Numbered from the stretch's first letter, positions 11,729 to 24,445 are shown. The stretch: DNA of 64,000 bases from Aldrovandia affinis (GCA_029706075.1 JAINUG010000390.1:1-64000); one strand, 5' to 3'. Numbers and translations are program-made. Notes: generated by a model from the letters alone, not told the origin.

Positions 11729-12266
11729 GAATGTCTAAAGTCAGTTTTCCCGTTCAGTGTGGCGTGGATCGCTGCAGGTGAATGCCTTTTAAAGGCATTG
11801 TGAGAGACATGTGACCGGGACCAGAGTCCCCAAAAACCTGTCCCGAAAGTTTCTGTGAGTCGTCCTCAGTGCCCGTGAAATGGTTTTCGATCGCTGGCAG
11901 CTGACCAGACGTCAACTTCTGACCCTTTCACCAGGATAGGCCGAGGTTTTCGAGGTTTCTCTGCCCTGCGACGCGCGGCTCGATGCGAGCGAGCGAGCGA
12001 GCGAAGCCTCCTGCAGATGAGCACGGGCACAGTTCCAAGCACAACAAAAGCTCGGGGAACTTTTCACCTCCCGGCCCATTTACAGGGAATTACCCATCTG
12101 CGCGCTGGGGAGGAGAGAGCTTGTTTACCTTCCCCCGGTGTCAGTGCGAGGAAAGAGTTCATCGCTGGTGCGCTCAGACTCTGTATTTGTTCGTCTTGTT
12201 GTGTTGTCATGGGTGTTTGAAAAAAGAGTCATGAAAAGAGGCTTGGAGATCAGCATGACTAAATCC
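11727..12266. other. No gene recognised
   Basis: Unique sequence with a short GAGC repeat near 11986-12003. No exon found. Confidence 0.35.
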
Positions 12267-12275
12267 GTGCGTGCG

Positions 12276-12322
<47 letters not shown>
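12267..12322. repeat. (GT)n microsatellite
   Basis: GT run with a few GC interruptions at the left, pure for about 40 bases at the right. Confidence 0.95.
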
Positions 12323-12326
<4 letters not shown>

Positions 12327-12751
12327 CTGTTTTCTTTACAATGCAACGTGTACACCCGATGCAATCATGATTGCAAAAATAAAGCCAGCCAAAGAGGAGA
12401 GATTGTACCTGCACACTGATTTTTTCTTCTCTCTCAATGTTGGGGAGAAAATAAATCAGTGAATAGGTAATATTTCTGCCAATATTGTTTGTTTTTGGCC
12501 TAAAGACCAGCAGACAGAGAAGATACTTGTCTGGTGCGTGCAAGTCAAGCAGAGCGCACACTTTGTCGTGCTTTGAGTTGTCAACATTGTGCACGATCGT
12601 GATCGAAGGGGTGTGGACAGCAATACATTTATATAACATTCGACAGGGGATGCAAACGCGTTAAAATCGCACCTGATTGCGTGTAGGTAAGCTAGGAGAG
12701 AGAGGCCTGACCTCTTAACTGTGGGGGTAGTGGGGTATTAATATGATTAAT

Positions 12752-13122
12752 ACAATTCAGATTTTCTCCCAATTTAGTAGACAATTACACGCTCTCTTTT
12801 TCATGTCAATCCCCCCCTTGTACTATGAGTTTGCTGCCATAGCCCTGTGACCAGCAGTGACAAAGGCAAAGTCATCTTGTAAGTCGCTCTGGATAAGAGC
12901 ATCTGCTAAATGCAAAAAATTTAAAATGTACCGTCTCCTCCAAGACGGCACTCGCCTAGCAGTCGACTGTAACTCTGGTACTCCAGAGCCACTCCTATAC
13001 GGAGCAAGCTCATATCGGCTTCCCTCTCCCCTCCCTGGGGCGGACAGCCAATTGCCGCCCCCTAGTGACAATCCCAGCCAAAGCCAACTCTGGCATGGCC
13101 GGTAGAATCAAACCAGGGAGAC
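12752..13122 (-). mobile_element. SINE family D interrupted by an L2-type tail fragment
   Basis: A minus-strand family D copy (CCTCCCTGGGGCGGACAGCC...), split at about 12872-12928 by a piece reading TCTTGTAAGTCGCTCTGGAT and the rest of the family C tail. Confidence 0.8.
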
Positions 13123-15590
13123 CCTTTCTTTCATATTATTGATTGCACATTATTGGTCAGTAACACGTTGAAAACTGTCAGGAATCTGCATGAGAGTGTT
13201 TTAACATTCTTACCGCCATCTACGGTTTAGGTACTTTATACACATTATTTGACCCAGGTCTGGTGACCACTGAAGTGGAGCGTGATGCAGTGCCAGGGGG
13301 GGCAGTGTAGGACCAGGGTGCGAGAGGCTCGGCGGGGACGAGGGTGTCAGGAGGGGGCGGACATCAGTGGTGACAGGGACCAGCAGTGCGATTTTAAATC
13401 CAGGTTTTCAGGAACAACACCTCCCGTGTGGCAGCGCCCTTTTTGTAATTGAAAGTTGTTTGGCCCATGGGAGCGGGGCAGGGACGGCCTCTTTTGTTTG
13501 TCCCGGCAGGGCTCGGCCGATGAGACACCGCCGTGCCCAATTTGCATAATCCCCCCAGTGATTTACAACTGACTGGAAGCCCCAAACACGCTCTCAGTCC
13601 GTCAGTTTAGAATATTCACAGTTAATCTGCTGTTATTGTTGCACTCTGCCCCCATTAGGCTCAGCTGACCTCTTCATTAGCTCACTATGCATACTTTGGC
13701 ACTGCAAAGCCCCCCCACCAGGAAACAGTTCCTAATTATCATTCAGAATTATCATTCCTAATTATCATGCGAAAGGTATTGGCGACACAGCTGCTCACGG
13801 TGGCTGTGATTCTTAGCACAGCCAAACTACGGTCCTTCACCTTTTGCTCTGAACACGATTCATACACACGGTTCAGAGCTACAGTCGTTTTCTTCAGGGG
13901 AAATTACTGTATGTAACAGGGGGAAATTACTGAGTGTGGCTATGGTTATAATTCAGTTTTTTTTAGCAGTAAAACAACTGCAATTGGTGAAATGCTGCAA
14001 AGGTAATGATGTCAACCAACATCTATCATGACCTCTGACTCTTGGTTTACTTAGTCCAAAGTAGAGCCTTAACTTTTAACAAAAAAAATAATCTGGATAA
14101 GCAGCGTGGCATTAAGTGACAGTCTCCATGCTCTTCCAGATCAGTTTTTATGGTGTACATGTAGCAGGTGAGCTCTGGTGCATGAGAGTGATGTGGATAA
14201 GAGTGTGATTAGTTCCCGGAGTTAGAGACTTGAGTCTTTAGCTCAGCGAGCTAAACTGCTCTCTTACTGCGTCAAGATCCCTCGGTTCGCTGTGGGCGTT
14301 ACATACACAGTCCTGTGACAGAGGTGTGGGTCATCTTCAAGAGTTTCGGGGGTTTTTGGCATCGAGGAACATCTCTTGAGGACATCTCTTGAGGACCGAG
14401 CCTGTCAGCCTGCGGTCATCTTGAACAGGTCCATGCTCGTCATGGTTTTACGGTTAAACCAGTAAAGGGTGGGAGTCATTGTGGCGTGCGGCTCAGGGGA
14501 TGCTGCGGTAGGCATCACCTACCAGTGCATGAGCATCGCCCCGCCCTGCTCCTCACGGACCGGGCTCCGCACCCTGGCCCGCCTAGGCTGGGCCTTCCTG
14601 GCGCTGTGGGTCCTGAACGCCTCCATGAGCTCAGGAGCACCTCCATGACCTCCATGACCCCGGGCCAGCGGCCACGGATTCTGCGGTGTGTCACCACCCG
14701 GAGCCCGGCTCATTCTGCAGGGTGATTTACACACTCCCCCCGGATCGCCTGTCTGAGAGGCAGGGGGGGGGGTCAGAGAGACAGCGCGGGGTGCTTATGC
14801 AAATGTTTAACTGGGGATCCATCCAGGTTTCTGTGGCTGTAAATCAATTCAGGGACTCTGAGTTGTGTGTGTGTGTGGGGGGGGGGTTCAGTGGTTTTTA
14901 CAGAGCCCAGAATCAGTAAACAGGTGTAAAGTTTGGTGGGTTCTTTGAAGGCGGTTTGATAGACCTGGATGTTTAAGGGGAGTATCAAGGTTGTAAATGA
15001 AAGGTTTATGGATGCTGACATGGGGGTGGCCCATCGATGCATCGTAGCGGACAAGAGCCCCGCGGTGGAGTCGCAGGTAACCGTGTGCCAGTGGCTCCCA
15101 GGAGCAGGAAGAAGGGATAATGGGTGCAGTGTGTGTGTGTGGGAGAGAAGAGAGGGGAGAGGGAGGGGGTCTGGTGGTCAGATCACCACATGAAGTCCTG
15201 TCTTTAAGCCTGTCTGTCATCAGCCCTGGGGCTGGATCACTGTTACACTTCTCCCTAACCCCGGACCCCCACACCCTGCCCCCGCCCCTCCCGCCCCTTT
15301 CCCAAAACCACTACAGCCTGGTCAGTTATCTCATAGGAGCCCTAGACAGGAAAAGCATGCTTCACTGGAAGGAATTCACTGTCTAATTTTAATGCAGATA
15401 TTTTTCTGAAGGTTTTTAATCTTACAACCCTAACTAGTTTCTGTTTTAATGGTGATTTCTAGATGCACAATTTCTCTGTGGATGATATTCGGCTGAGAAG
15501 TTTTTTCTTTAAAAAAATTCATTCACAATCCGTTCAAAAATGAATTCACGCCGTGGGAAACAAGCACTTAGGCCTCTAGGTTTCTCTTGG
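13123..15590. other. Mostly unique non-coding DNA; 13535-13700 is a conserved-element candidate
   Basis: No gene recognised. 13535-13700 contains a perfect octamer ATTTGCAT (13540-13547) and several AT-rich homeodomain cores. 14865-14887 is a GT run followed by G. The GC-rich 14480-14720 stretch is open in several frames but has no recognisable domain. Confidence 0.3.
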
Positions 15591-15594
15591 GGTG

Positions 15595-16295
15595 TGTCAC
15601 ACATGCTCTCGTTGAGAACAGGGTGAAGGATGACTCATCTGACCATGTGACTTCTTTCCCACTGCTCGGTAGACCACTGCCTGTGTTCTCTGCACCACTT
15701 CACTGACACTCTCGATGGACTGTTCTGTTAAACGGCCTGCTCACGCCCTAGATTGATGTTTGCAGTCAACTGATTCAGAGTTGCTCGTCTGTTTTGCCAT
15801 CTCGAACCAATGCACACACATTCACGGTCAAGGAGTATGCGCTTTTGACCACAGTTGCCCCTATAATATAATAATAATAATATATAGCTTTTATCCAAAG
15901 CTACTTACAGTAGTGACTGCATACATTTTGTAGTATATGTGGCCCCAATGAGAATCAAACCCACAACCTAACCACCATGCTCTACCTACTCACACAGAAC
16001 CACCCTAGTTGATGATGTCTTTCCCTCAGACTTCCATACCAACATCCCCTTAGTCATTGTTCCCCGTGAAACATCAGCAAGTTGAGCAGTCTTCATCACT
16101 GCCAAAAGTGCCCCAACAATCACCCCTCTTTCGAAGTCACTGAGATCTCTTCTTATAGCCATGGTAACCAAAATAATGGGCAACATTTTTATGCATGACC
16201 CTAAGCATGATGGGATGTTGAAGCACCTGCTTTCAATATACTTTATATCCCTCATTTACTCATGTGTTTCCTATATTTTGGCAGTTACCTGTATG
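15595..16295 (-). mobile_element. Tc1-like transposon fragment with nested SINE E
   Basis: The right end (about 16256-16295) is the inverted terminus CAGGTAACTGCCAAAATA, also present at the end of the Tc1 piece near 30565. The minus strand near 16162 reads MAIRRDLSDFERGVIVGA, the N-terminal DNA-binding start of a fish Tc1 transposase, soon broken. A tRNA-type SINE sits at 15887-16005. Confidence 0.75.
15887..16005 (-). mobile_element. SINE family E, minus strand
   Basis: Complement of a tRNA-like head (TGGTTCTGTG...GTAGGTAGAGC), B-box GGTTTGATTCTC-like and a linker ending in the hairpin tail. Diverged. Confidence 0.75.
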
Positions 16296-16299
16296 TGCT

Positions 16300-16880
16300 A
16301 CTTGTAGAATATATTTAAAAATGACATTTTAAAATGGATGCATGGATTAAAGATAAAAGTGGTAATTACTGGTATCACTGCCATATATGATACAGAATTT
16401 GACATAGGTGTAAATTGAGTAGGCTCTGTGTTTCTGGGCTGTACTTGAATCACATCTTTATCAACATTACAAGCCAGGTGGCAGTTTTTCAACTGCAGGC
16501 AGGCCAAAGACTGTTCCATCATGAGGAGTCCGGCTGAATGGAGACAGTCAAAAACCCCTGATGACACACGCAAGGAGGATGTGGAAAACAACAACATTGG
16601 GTACTCGAGAATCCCATTTTCTCACAAACCCTTGCATTACATTCATGTATTCAGCAAAAGCTCTTATCCAGAGTGAATATTAAACCAATGCTCCCAAAGG
16701 TTTAATATTGCAAACAATGTTTCCACCTGTGGACGTCTTCCTCAGGTATAGCTACGATGTATGACACACTAATTAAACCTATTTTGGAGCATTTAATACA
16801 GGTGCGCATGCAGGTAATTCTCTCTCTTCACCAGTTTCCACATCCACACCTCCTGGTTAACGCCCTCACTGTAATTTTAT
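16300..16880. other. No gene; L2-tail trace near 16645
   Basis: A short degraded hairpin tail (AGCAAAAGCTCTTATCCAGA) is visible at about 16652. The remainder is not recognised. Confidence 0.4.
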
Positions 16881-16892
16881 ACTGACACGAGT

Positions 16893-17395
16893 GCAGAGGG
16901 ACTTTGTGTGTAAGGTGGACGCAGCGTCGGAAGGTCCTCCATTTTAAGCAGCTTCAAAAAACTAAAAAGGGTGGTTCACTGAGGCCTTGTTTTTTGGAAA
17001 CATGGGAAAATGGGTTTGTCTGGGTTCTGGCCTTCTGCCAGACTTGAACTTGCAATTTTTGTGATGTCACAATGAACAGATATACCAAGTGTGGAGGGAC
17101 TTTGTGTGTGAGGTGAATCATTGAAAACATTTGTCCGTTTTAAGCAGCTTAAAAAAACGGAAAAGGGCGGTTCACTTCACTAAGGCCTTTTTTTTTTAAA
17201 CATGGAAAAATGGGTTTGTCTGGGTGCTGGCCTTGCGCCAGACTGGAACTTGCCATGTTTGTGATGTCACAATGAACAGATGTAACGACAGGATTGGAAC
17301 TTGCAGTTTTTGTGATGTCACAATGAACAGATGTAACGACAGGATTGGAACTTGCCATGTTTGTGATGTCACAATGAACAGAAGTAACGACAGTG
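16893..17395. repeat. Tandem array: ~196-bp unit twice, then 51-bp subunits
   Basis: 16893-17088 and 17089-17287 are diverged copies of one unit. The last 51 bases (GGAACTTGC...GTGATGTCACAATGAACAG) are then repeated twice more to 17395. The 51-bp period is 17 codons, so the minus strand keeps one frame open (VVTSVHCDIT repeated). No protein family is recognised. Confidence 0.8.
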
Positions 17396-18160
17396 GGTAG
17401 GTCTGCCTCTGCCTGCAGCGAGTTTCGAACTGAGGATCCCAACGCAACAAGAGACTGGATTAGCCCACTGAGCCAAAGACTCAAGTCCCCAGCCAAAGGA
17501 ACCAATCATACTCTTGCTGCTTATTCTGCAGAGAACGCTCCCGTGCTTAAGTCACGTATCGGAGCTCCTCTAGTATAGTCTCCCTCTCGAAACTCAGACC
17601 CCTACGGTAAGTGTGGGGGGGCGATCGCTAGTGCGGGGGAGGAATAAGGGGGCTGGGGGCTCAGCTCAGCTGCTCTCTCTGTATCTCAATAGAGATCGAC
17701 TCGAGTTCACGGGAGGATTTGTTTTCCTGGGCACTTTTCTTTTTAAAGAGATCACATTGGGGATTTAGGAAAGCTTTGGGAGATTAGCTCTCTGGCCCAT
17801 GTGGTTTTTAGGATGAGAGTTTGGGGTGAGAGGGCCCTCGCAAACGCCTCTGATTCAGACGACGTTATACGTGTGTGGGATTCCCCTCAGTAGCTGTGGC
17901 CTTTACTAATGCAGAATGTATGGCTAATGGAGGTAAAATTTCACAATGTTTTGTATGTATACTGCTCGTTAGACGTTTTGTTTAATTGGGAATGGGTGTT
18001 CATTGCTATTCAATAGATGTGATTTTCTTCAAGGAAAAGGTTTTTTGCAAAGATCAGGTTGTTTGAACTCTTTGTCACAAAGAGTCAGGAAAATGAAATA
18101 GTACACAGGCATAAATGCAGTTGTGTCCAGGTTAGGTTCTCCACAAGCCATTTATTAATG
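17396..18160. other. No feature recognised
   Basis: 17400-17520 carries CTCGAACT- and GAGC-like words resembling a tRNA-type head but is too diverged to call. The remainder is unique non-coding sequence. Confidence 0.3.
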
Positions 18161-18739
18161 TATATACATTATATATACATATATATATATAGTAAAATGA
18201 CTTGTCCTATATGAAACAAGTGGTTCACATTATATTCCTACATTCCACAGTTTTTTTTTTCTTCCAGTCTACAAATTGCCATAGAAGAGCCCTTTGAGTT
18301 CACCACATCCTCTGGCTTACTCATGACTTTCCATTTCACTGCTAAAGCCTGTTTGATGTAAGATTTGCTTTCAGACTCATTTAGGGCAGGGTTTTAAAGA
18401 CAAAAAAGGCTTCCCCTGTTCCTTCTTTCACTCTCCTTCCACATGCCCCCCCAAACCCTGACACCACCCGCATTTTCCCCTTTAATTTCACACCTCCTTT
18501 CGAAACGGGGTGGGGGAGCCGCCCAGCCCCCCCTCGTTGCAAGACCTCGGCCGAACATTGGGGCTCCCCATTAGAGGCCTTACACCGCCCCCCCCCCCAT
18601 GCCAAAAAAAGGACACCAGCAGAGTTTTAGTGTCCCACCAGACCACGTTACTAAGGTTACGTGGCCCCCAAAAACCCCAGCCACTTTATATATTAACGCG
18701 GAGATTACTGGTGCAGAACAGTTCATGGTGAGATTATAA

Positions 18740-19420
18740 CTGACAGGCGTGCCTTCCCGTCCCCTGCGTCCAGCCGCGGGCCCCTGGGGGGGTCCCTTTT
18801 CTTATTAGGGGCCTCTGCGTGTCACATGACCCCCACCCCCCCGTTCTACGCTTCTCGGCGGGCCACAGCTGGGCGCGGGGGGGCCACCGGGAGTCACAAA
18901 GCGCCGCGCTCCACCCGACGCATACTTAGCGCGGCACAACAACGCCGGGGCATTAAAAAGGGCTTAGCGCGGCCGCGGTGAACTCGCCGTGCACTCACGT
19001 GCTGCCCTTTGTCTGCCACCGAAATTACAGCTCTTCGTGTTTGTGCGACGCGCCGTTATGGCTCTTTCATGTTGAAATCTGCTGCTGCCTGGCGTTCGTT
19101 CGTTTGCCCCCCCCCCCCCCGCCCCACCCCGCCTCCCTCCATCGCCGGGGGCAGTTGTTAGACGTCTTTCAGTGCGAGGTAATCTCCACGAGCTGTTAGC
19201 CGAGCCCGCTGCGGTTGTGTAACGCTCGGGCGATGAGGGCTTGTTTGTGTTTTACAGGAAAATATCAGAGCGGGGTGGACAACTACAGCGCCAAGCAACA
19301 CCCCCCCCAGCCCCCGCCCCCCCATGGAAAAGAAGGAACGCAAACCACTCATCGGCGGCGCGGTGTTTCCGTTCCGCGGCGCGGAGACTGACAAGGTTTG
19401 TCAAGTGACCATTAAGGGCC
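18740..19420. other. GC- and CpG-rich region
   Basis: Dense in CpG and GCGC words compared with its AT-rich neighbours, including C-runs at about 19108-19120 and 19302-19321. It could be a CpG island or GC-rich enhancer. No convincing exon or transcript is visible. Confidence 0.4.
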
Positions 19421-19438
19421 CAGGGCTTTGATTGAGTC

Positions 19439-19451
19439 CGACCTTTGACCC
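19439..19451 (-). promoter_or_regulatory. DR1-type nuclear receptor motif
   Basis: The minus strand reads GGGTCA-A-AGGTCG, one base off a perfect DR1 (HNF4/COUP-TF/RXR type). A single short motif; chance is possible. Confidence 0.25.
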
Positions 19452-20112
19452 GCTCACTAATTGCATATTGCGACTCCAGTGTTGACGGCTCGCCTCCTTC
19501 CTGCTCAAATCCGCGAGCGCCTCCAGCTATTCCAAAAATGCGCAGGAGATTGTTCCAGAACTGTGCTTTGTGAGGTGTGACTGGGACAGAGGTCTGGTTT
19601 CAGCGGCTGGTTATGGTTTTGTGATGGCACAATGTGCAGAATATCGTATCACAGGGCTAGATCAGAGACTCTTGATAACGGTTGGTCCACTCCCGTGTTC
19701 TGACTCTGAAAGTTTGTGTCCCATTGTTTTGAACATTCTGCGTTCATAGAGAGTGCTCCAGCTTGGTCTGTCCTTGTTTCAATGAAAAAAGACCTCATTT
19801 AATATTAAAGCAGTTGTCCCTATTAAAAATCATAGCATTTTTTATATTGTTAGTGTACATACAATTATTTTGGCCAAATCATGATTCATTCAACACATTC
19901 ATTCAACAACCGATTCGTTTAACAGTTTGTTCAAGCTCAAATGCTAAGGCAGAGCAGGGGTTCAATAGGCACTCATACACACTTTGTGGAGGTGCGAGGA
20001 GCTAGAGAGAAACCGAAGGGAGTTAAATTCATATGCTATTCCCTGGAATGCATGTGAAACAGCCGTTTCATTCAATTATGGTTCAATTGTCTCAAATTTG
20101 CACGCCATTTAT

Positions 20113-20262
20113 ATGCCATTTAGCAGATGCTCTTTTCCAAAGCGACTTACAGTAGTGAATGCATACATTTTTCAGTATATGTGGTCCCAACAGGAATCAA
20201 ACCCACAACCTAAGCGTTGTCAATACCATGCTCTACGTACTGAGCCACACAGCACCACAGAA
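20113..20262 (-). mobile_element. SINE family E, near full length
   Basis: On the minus strand: tRNA-like head with TGGCTCAGTA, B-box GGTTTGATTCC, the linker CATATACTGAAAAATGTATG, and the hairpin tail with TAAATGGC. Confidence 0.85.
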
Positions 20263-21460
20263 ATTCCCAAATCTGTCTCATTCCACCCTCCTTCTGTGGG
20301 ACGAGGAGGCAGAGAGAGTAAAACCCATTCGCTCTGTCTGCCTATGGAACCACTGAGATCCGCAGGGGGATGTGGTCTCTCTGACGCCCCTGAAACCAGG
20401 AGGGGTTCGAACGAACTGCAGCGAGTAGCCCGTCCAGATCGTTGATCCAGCCACGATATCAGTCAGCATACTTCTGACCCACTCCTGATATTTCATTGGT
20501 ATTGTGTTCACAGAGGCACATATGCAAACCGCTGCCCAGGGAGGAAGAAGCAAGGAGCCGAGGAGCCGCTCGACAAGGGAGGGGGGAGGGGGAGGGGGAG
20601 AGAGAGGGAGATTAGCCACAGCCAACGCCTTCGCCATCAGGCCGGGAAAGTCCTCCAGCAGAGCGTGAATATCGGAGCATGCTCGCTTCGTCGGTAGTCG
20701 GTAGCGCTGAACTCAGAGGTGCCGCCCCCCAAACGAGAGAGCACATCCTCCTTAGCGGCCTTATATGGTCTCCTCGCGGGAAGACGATCCAGAGGGAGGG
20801 AAGGAAGGGGAGGGAAGACGGGAAACGGTGGCGATAGAGGGTTAACTATACCTCCGTGGCGTAACAAGCATCGCGAGTAGCCGTCATGCCAAGCGCATCC
20901 CTCGTGTCCGCTGCGTTCCGTGGCAGAGAGTCGGCGCACAGAGGCGAGTCCGGAAAGGTTCTCCAGCGTCGTCTTGACGTCGGTCCGTCTTTTCAAGAAG
21001 GCTGATTCAATGGACACAACCTCCTTTCATAGTGAAAGGGATGCTGCCATTGGCCAGCGGCTGGTCGGTCATTGGCGATTTGCCAGTTCCCGTAGAGAGC
21101 ATCAGTGATTCACACCAGCACCGTCTGATTACATTCTTTGAAAAAAGAAGTAATAGCTTTTTTTATTTCCTGGATTTCTGAAGCACTTTTCATTGGCTGG
21201 CTGTTAGAGCACCCGCCCCTAAGAGATTGTGATTCGTCATATAAAACCGTTGACAGGGGCTCCTCCCTGTGATATGAGTGGCCCAATGTGAGTGATATGA
21301 GTGGGCTTATCACCAAACGCAGTGCTTTTACAGCCGGGCGTTACATCCACGAGGGCATTTTTAAAAGCCTGGCTTGTGAGGCTGGGGGCACCTTGCGTTC
21401 CTTGCGGTCTCGCCTCTTCTCTGTCCTGACCCCCCCGGTGGTGGAATGATCTTCCACACA
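20263..21460. other. Unassigned, partly GC-rich; LINE C-terminus trace at the right end
   Basis: 20637-21017 is open on the minus strand for 126 codons (starts MSIESAFLKRRTDVK) but I do not recognise it. At 21375-21450 the plus strand resembles the SRLFSVL-P-WWNDLP stretch found near the C-terminus of fish LINE proteins. Both calls are weak. Confidence 0.3.
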
Positions 21461-22532
21461 TAAGTTATAGATATATGTATATAATATATACATTCTATAT
21501 ACATATACATAACCTAGTGCATCAACATTAAAAAATATATATTAAAACTTATTGTTATACATATACAACTGTGAAAAACAAAAGAATATAGAAAGCAGCG
21601 TTATAGAAATGATCTTGTATGTGTTCCTCAGGCTGCGGTTCAGATGTCTAGAAGGGTCTGATAATTCAGTATAATTGAAACAAGCTTTACAAAACAAGTG
21701 GAATTAAGTGATTATATTTCCTTTGGTTTATGTTTGAGTGGATCATACAGTGTAAAGCTGTGTTTGCCTGTTGTGTGTTTTTTTTTAGATGGGTAACCTT
21801 TGATAAACCTTTGTGATCAGCAGCGTAAATAAAAGGCTTGCCAAGAAATGTTTTTCCGCAGGCAGTAATGACGTAAAACAGGGGTTCATGTTTTATAGGA
21901 ATGTTTAAATCAACTACCAGAAATGTCTGGAGGGAAATAATGTTGCGTAGTTTCTAGTAATTGGCGCAATTAAACGATGTGCCACTGAGGTGAACGGAAG
22001 GTAGAGAGTTCTCCTTCATCGCGTGCATGAGGCATGCAGCTCTCAGCAGATGCAGTTTTGAGTTTCTGTGCCCGTCTGTTTTAATGACTGGAAAATCTGT
22101 CCTCTGAATCTTCAAAGACTAAAAAAAAAAAAATGTTGTTTACTGCCATGAATTTGTGTCAAAATAAGTAGATTGATTTATTGGAACTTTTGTTGTTTCA
22201 TTTCAGAAACTCTCAGGGAAAATCCTGTGGTTGACAGTTTTGTCACTAAGGCAACAACTGTATACACCTTTTTGAGAAGTTTGTGAATCATCATATAATG
22301 TTATAATAAGAATACATAGGGATGAGAACAAGCCATTTGGCCCACCTAGGCTCATCATTTATAGAGAATATCCAGTACTGCATCAAGCCTGGACATTAAT
22401 AACCCAAGTGTCTCTGCTACTTTTTGCATCTTAGGCAATTTTAATTTCAAATAGCTTTATTTATTTTTTAGCCTTAGACCACGTATAAATGTTTTTAGCT
22501 TTTATCTCTCCAAATTGTGTTTTTTATATATA
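21461..22532. other. AT-rich, no gene recognised
   Basis: TA-rich words around 21465-21545, and a (TA)-rich stretch near 22525. Nothing coding. Confidence 0.4.
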
Positions 22533-22540
22533 CTCTATAC

Positions 22541-22842
22541 CAGACTTGTGGACTCAAGTCACATGACTTGGACTCAAGTGTGAATCAGACTTGACTTGCA
22601 AAAAATAAAAGTACTTGAGACTTGATTTAGACTTGCATGTCTATGACTTGACTAGACTTGGACATGAGCTGGATGACTCGAGAGACTTATTTTGAATGTG
22701 ACTTGAGGACTTGACACCTGAAATTTGGGACTTGTGACTTGACTTGACCTGAACATGGTGACTTGGGACTTTACCTGAAACTTGAAGGTAAGACTTGAGA
22801 CTTAATTATGACTTATATAACAGTGACTTGGTCACAACTCTG
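22541..22842. mobile_element. hAT-like MITE with 8-bp target duplication
   Basis: 302 bases, ends CAGACTTGTG / CACAACTCTG (10-base inverted ends, one mismatch), flanked by CTCTATAC at 22533-22540 and 22843-22850. The interior is a dense array of ACTTGAC/GACTTG words. 35060-35226 is a truncated inverted relative. An 8-bp duplication and CAGNNTTG ends are typical of hAT transposons. Confidence 0.87.
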
Positions 22843-23881
22843 CTCTATACAGTGTTTTTTGTTATGGAGTTTTTAATCTTATTTTTCATGTTTTAAATTA
22901 ATTTACACCGTGCACCAACAATAACCCTTTTAAATTTACTCGTCTGAATTTCAATTCAGCTTGTCTAAAGTAAAATATTCTAGAGGCAAAGGAGACAGTC
23001 TTAACTTGACTGCACTATGATCATTTGTCCCAAGTGGCTCCATTACTTTTGAGCTATCAGAATTATTACACAAAGCTAGATCCAGAATTGATTTCCCTCT
23101 TGTAGGCTGAGTAACAAACTCCACCAAAAAGCCTTAACCACATCTAAAAACTTCACAATTACGACTTCCAAATTAATAGAGGGATAATTGAAGTCACCCA
23201 TTACAAATGTCTCTCCTTCCTGGCAAGCTTGTTTTATGTTTCCATAGAGCATAGTCTTTATGTTGCTGTTCGAAGCTAGCTGTTTAATATGCTTCTATAT
23301 TAAGGCCCTTCTCATATTCTCCCAGTAGTCTAATCCAGATGTCCTCACAAGGAATGAAAGGGTCAAATCCTGGAATTTCCTGCACATTAAGATTTTATTT
23401 TACATAAAGGGCCACTCCCCCTCCTCTTTCATTGGTTCTATCCTTACGATTGGTTCGGTTTGTACCCCACTAAATTGTATTCATCTCGGTCAGTCAATGT
23501 AATCCCAACAATGTCATAACCCCCATTAATCATGACGGTCACAGCTGCCAATTTTCTTTTTTTATGCTTCCAGTGTTCAAACAAAGGAACTTCAAAGTAT
23601 TACTTGTACGTTTCTTCTCCCCTCCCCTAGGTCGACTGCACCAAACCATCCTAAAAGCTCATTATGTCCTAAAAGGTCTATATTTATGATATCCTCACTG
23701 GTGTTAATATACTTCGCCTTGATGGCTTCCAACCAGGCAGTCTGTACTACCTCCCTACCCTTAATACTAATTACCCTTCCTGCCTCCCAAGTCCCTAGTT
23801 TAAATACTCGTCCGCTACCCTAAACATAAGCTTGCCCAATGCAGCTGTACCCCTCTGATTCAGGGGTACCCCTTAACGCTT

Positions 23882-24240
23882 GTACATTACAGGCATTTGG
23901 CAGACGCTCTTATCCAGAGCAACGTACAACAAAGTGTTAACAGTAATCAAGAACAGTTTAGCTGAAAGCCACCCTAGCGGGAAGTACAGTTCCTAGGTGC
24001 TAGGAGCAACCACATAGTTAAACTAGGACCCTGTAGGTAAATCTGTAGCCACAATTCAAAGGTAGCAATAAAGCAATCAATGCAGAAAATAATGCCTAAG
24101 CCTAATACAATACATAAACAAGTAGACATGTGTAATACTAAGCACATCTAAGTACATCTAAAAGCCCCACTCCCAGTGCCTCATAAACCAGTACCCCTCT
24201 TTCTTACACCAGGTTTGCAGCCAAATGTTAAATCTTCATG
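23882..24240 (-). mobile_element. L2-tailed repeat piece inside the LINE
   Basis: Starts with the complement of the hairpin tail (GGCAGACGCTCTTATCCAGA). The body after it is not one of the other families in the window. Confidence 0.55.
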
Positions 24241-24324
24241 TCAAATTTTGCTTCCCTTTACTAGTACATGGTACCAGCAAAATTCCAGAGAAGACCACCA
24301 TGGAGGTTCTAGTCCTGATCTTTA

Positions 24325-24445
24325 ATATACCATTTAGCAAATACATTTGGCACCAGCAAAATTGCATACATTTTTCAGAATGTGGTCCCAGTGGGAATTG
24401 GAGTTGCCAATGCCATGCTCTACCTACTGAGCCACACAGAACCGC
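24325..24445 (-). mobile_element. SINE family E, degraded
   Basis: Head complement ATGCTCTACCTACTGAGCCA is clear; the middle is rearranged and the tail is lost. Confidence 0.7.

Noticed and set aside
14646..14660. DR3 motif (vitamin D receptor type), TGACCT-CCA-TGACCC
   Set aside because: It arises from a local tandem repeat of CCTCCATGA, so the match is probably accidental.
20637..21017. 126-codon minus-strand frame as a host gene
   Set aside because: No recognisable domain, and no splice or promoter support; left as unassigned sequence.
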